DNA from: Acridotheres tristis
Lineage: Eukaryota; Chordata; Aves; Passeriformes; Sturnidae
Direction: 5' to 3'
Length of the DNA stretch: 64,000 bases
Assembly: GCA_037013685.1 (NCBI GenBank)
Contig: CM072919.1
Location: 32,033,435-32,097,434 of the forward strand
The translations under genes and the position numbers were made by a program. Positions 62,890-64,000 of the stretch are shown piece after piece; positions within the stretch are counted from its first letter, which is position 1; every line of letters begins with the position of its first letter. The notes below the pieces were generated by a model that saw only the letters and a list, made by a program, of their open reading frames with translations, was not told where the DNA came from and searched no databases.

Positions 62890-64000
62890 GATGAAAACAC
62901 AAAACAAAAGAAAACAGAAGGAAAAGTGAATGTTGAAAAATAAGAGGCAGAGGAAGGAAACAGGCAGAAGTGAAAACTTGTAATTTTCAATGTGATTTCT
63001 GTGAAGCATCAGGACTCACATCAAACGTATTCATTCTACCCCTCAGCTGAAATCAAATCTCACAGGGGGTTTATGTGTGAAAAAAAGGTATTCTGACTTT
63101 CTATCTGGTGAGTTATTGTTGTACTCACATAGAATCATAGACAAGAATAACTCAGATAAAATCATTTGAAGTTGTCTACAACTCCAACCACAAGTAGTGA
63201 GCCTTTTGCCTCAAAAGCCTACTGCTAAATTCAGTTCAGATTATACTTGCATGAGGATGATGTATCCCAAGTACTTTCTAGAGTGTGAGAAAATGGTGGC
63301 ATTATTCACAAAACCAAAATCAAATGTTTGAAAAATAGTGATGCAATAAACAAGACGGACATATTCTAAGACTGGTAGAGTCAGACACTAGTTTTTAACT
63401 TAGCTCATGATATATTTTATATATACAGAACATCTAGTTTAAAACTAGATCATACTAGTTAAATATAGTTTCAACTAAATTTCAAACAAGGAAATCCAGT
63501 TGCAAAATAGAAGCTCCATGCAACAGAACAGAGGACATATTGCTGATCCTTCCAGCACAGATGTGATTCCACCCAAACTTTCATGTCTTCACAGTCTGTA
63601 TTCACCCAAATATAAAAGTCTTCTGAATTTCACACACAGACTTGGAGCTTACAAATCTGATTGTCTGACAAATATATCCCGCTCAGCATCAGATTACTGC
63701 AAAAAACACAAGTATTGTAGCTTCATTCAAGGATCTTGAAAAAGGGTAAAGGAAAGGTCACAGTGGAAGGAAGATTTTGCTTATCTTTCACTGTAGGGTA
63801 TTTTTTCTCTTTTCTCACTTCTGCCCAATGTTAGCACTCAGACGTACTGTAATCATTGGTGGCAAAAAACAAGACTACTTCTTTTTAGCCTTGGCAAGTC
63901 ATTAAAACAGATTGGCTTGAAATAACAAGAGTACATACCCTTAAATGCTTCCTGAACCTCCTAGACCAAATCACTTATTGTTGCAATTAAGGCCAAGAAT
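62890..64000. other. Gene-free AT-rich stretch to window end
   Basis: No gene recognised. Words such as ATAGAATCATAGACAAGAAT near 63130 faintly recall a minus-strand CR1 tail but are too short to call. Confidence 0.5.

Noticed and set aside
63127..63160. Possible minus-strand CR1 tail
   Set aside because: Only one octamer-like word; flanks do not match the expected CR1 sequence.
1..64000. Bacterial-type systems (operons, CRISPR, toxin-antitoxin, phage)
   Set aside because: No long coding frames, no spaced direct-repeat arrays, and clear vertebrate retroelements throughout.

Overview
The window looks like gene-poor, AT-rich vertebrate DNA, most probably avian and perhaps passerine. The clade call rests on repeat content: several CR1 (chicken repeat 1) LINE fragments with recognisable reverse-transcriptase, endonuclease and 3'-end sequence, plus a high load of solo retroviral LTRs. 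There is no bacterial, plasmid or phage organisation: no operons, rRNA, tRNA or CRISPR. I found no confidently identified protein-coding gene. Nearly all open reading frames are short chance frames, or lie inside or antisense to repeats.

Layout. 1-9 kb: unique AT-rich DNA carrying a minus-strand solo LTR (1328-1945) and a GTT-type triplet repeat. 9-17 kb: mostly unique sequence, a possible old CR1 remnant, a 25-bp perfect tandem duplication and a long polypyrimidine tract. 17.3-17.9 kb: a second copy of the first LTR family on the opposite strand, about 97% identical by eye. 18.5-19.4 kb: a purine-rich, possibly decayed coding tract. 26.2-26.6 kb: a probable ERVK-like LTR. 30.4-32.9 kb: two CR1 3' ends, each interrupted by a separate LTR-type insertion. 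35.2-35.9 kb: a GC-rich solo LTR with a 5-bp target duplication. 36-43.9 kb: unique AT-rich DNA. 43.9-44.8 kb: a probable LTR with a CT-rich tract. 48.7-49.1 kb: an unidentified candidate terminal exon. 49.4-50.7 kb: a CR1 composite with a roughly 195-bp inverted repeat. 58.0-60.3 kb: a long LTR with a GC-rich core, an octamer-motif microsatellite and the second copy of the 30.5-kb LTR family. 61.3-62.9 kb: a CR1 3' end, then a CR1 endonuclease fragment with conserved motifs and a frameshift.

The repeats give a relative history. CR1 copies inserted first and were later broken by LTR elements (30.5 and 32.5 kb). Internal retroviral genes are absent beside every LTR I could delimit, which fits solo LTRs left by recombination. 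Three of these LTRs (four copies) keep perfect target-site duplications. I see no convincing new biological system. The best leads are the inverted LTR pair with intact target duplications, the candidate terminal exon near 48.7 kb, the CR1 inverted repeat near 50 kb and the tandem ATGCAAAT array at 59.6 kb.
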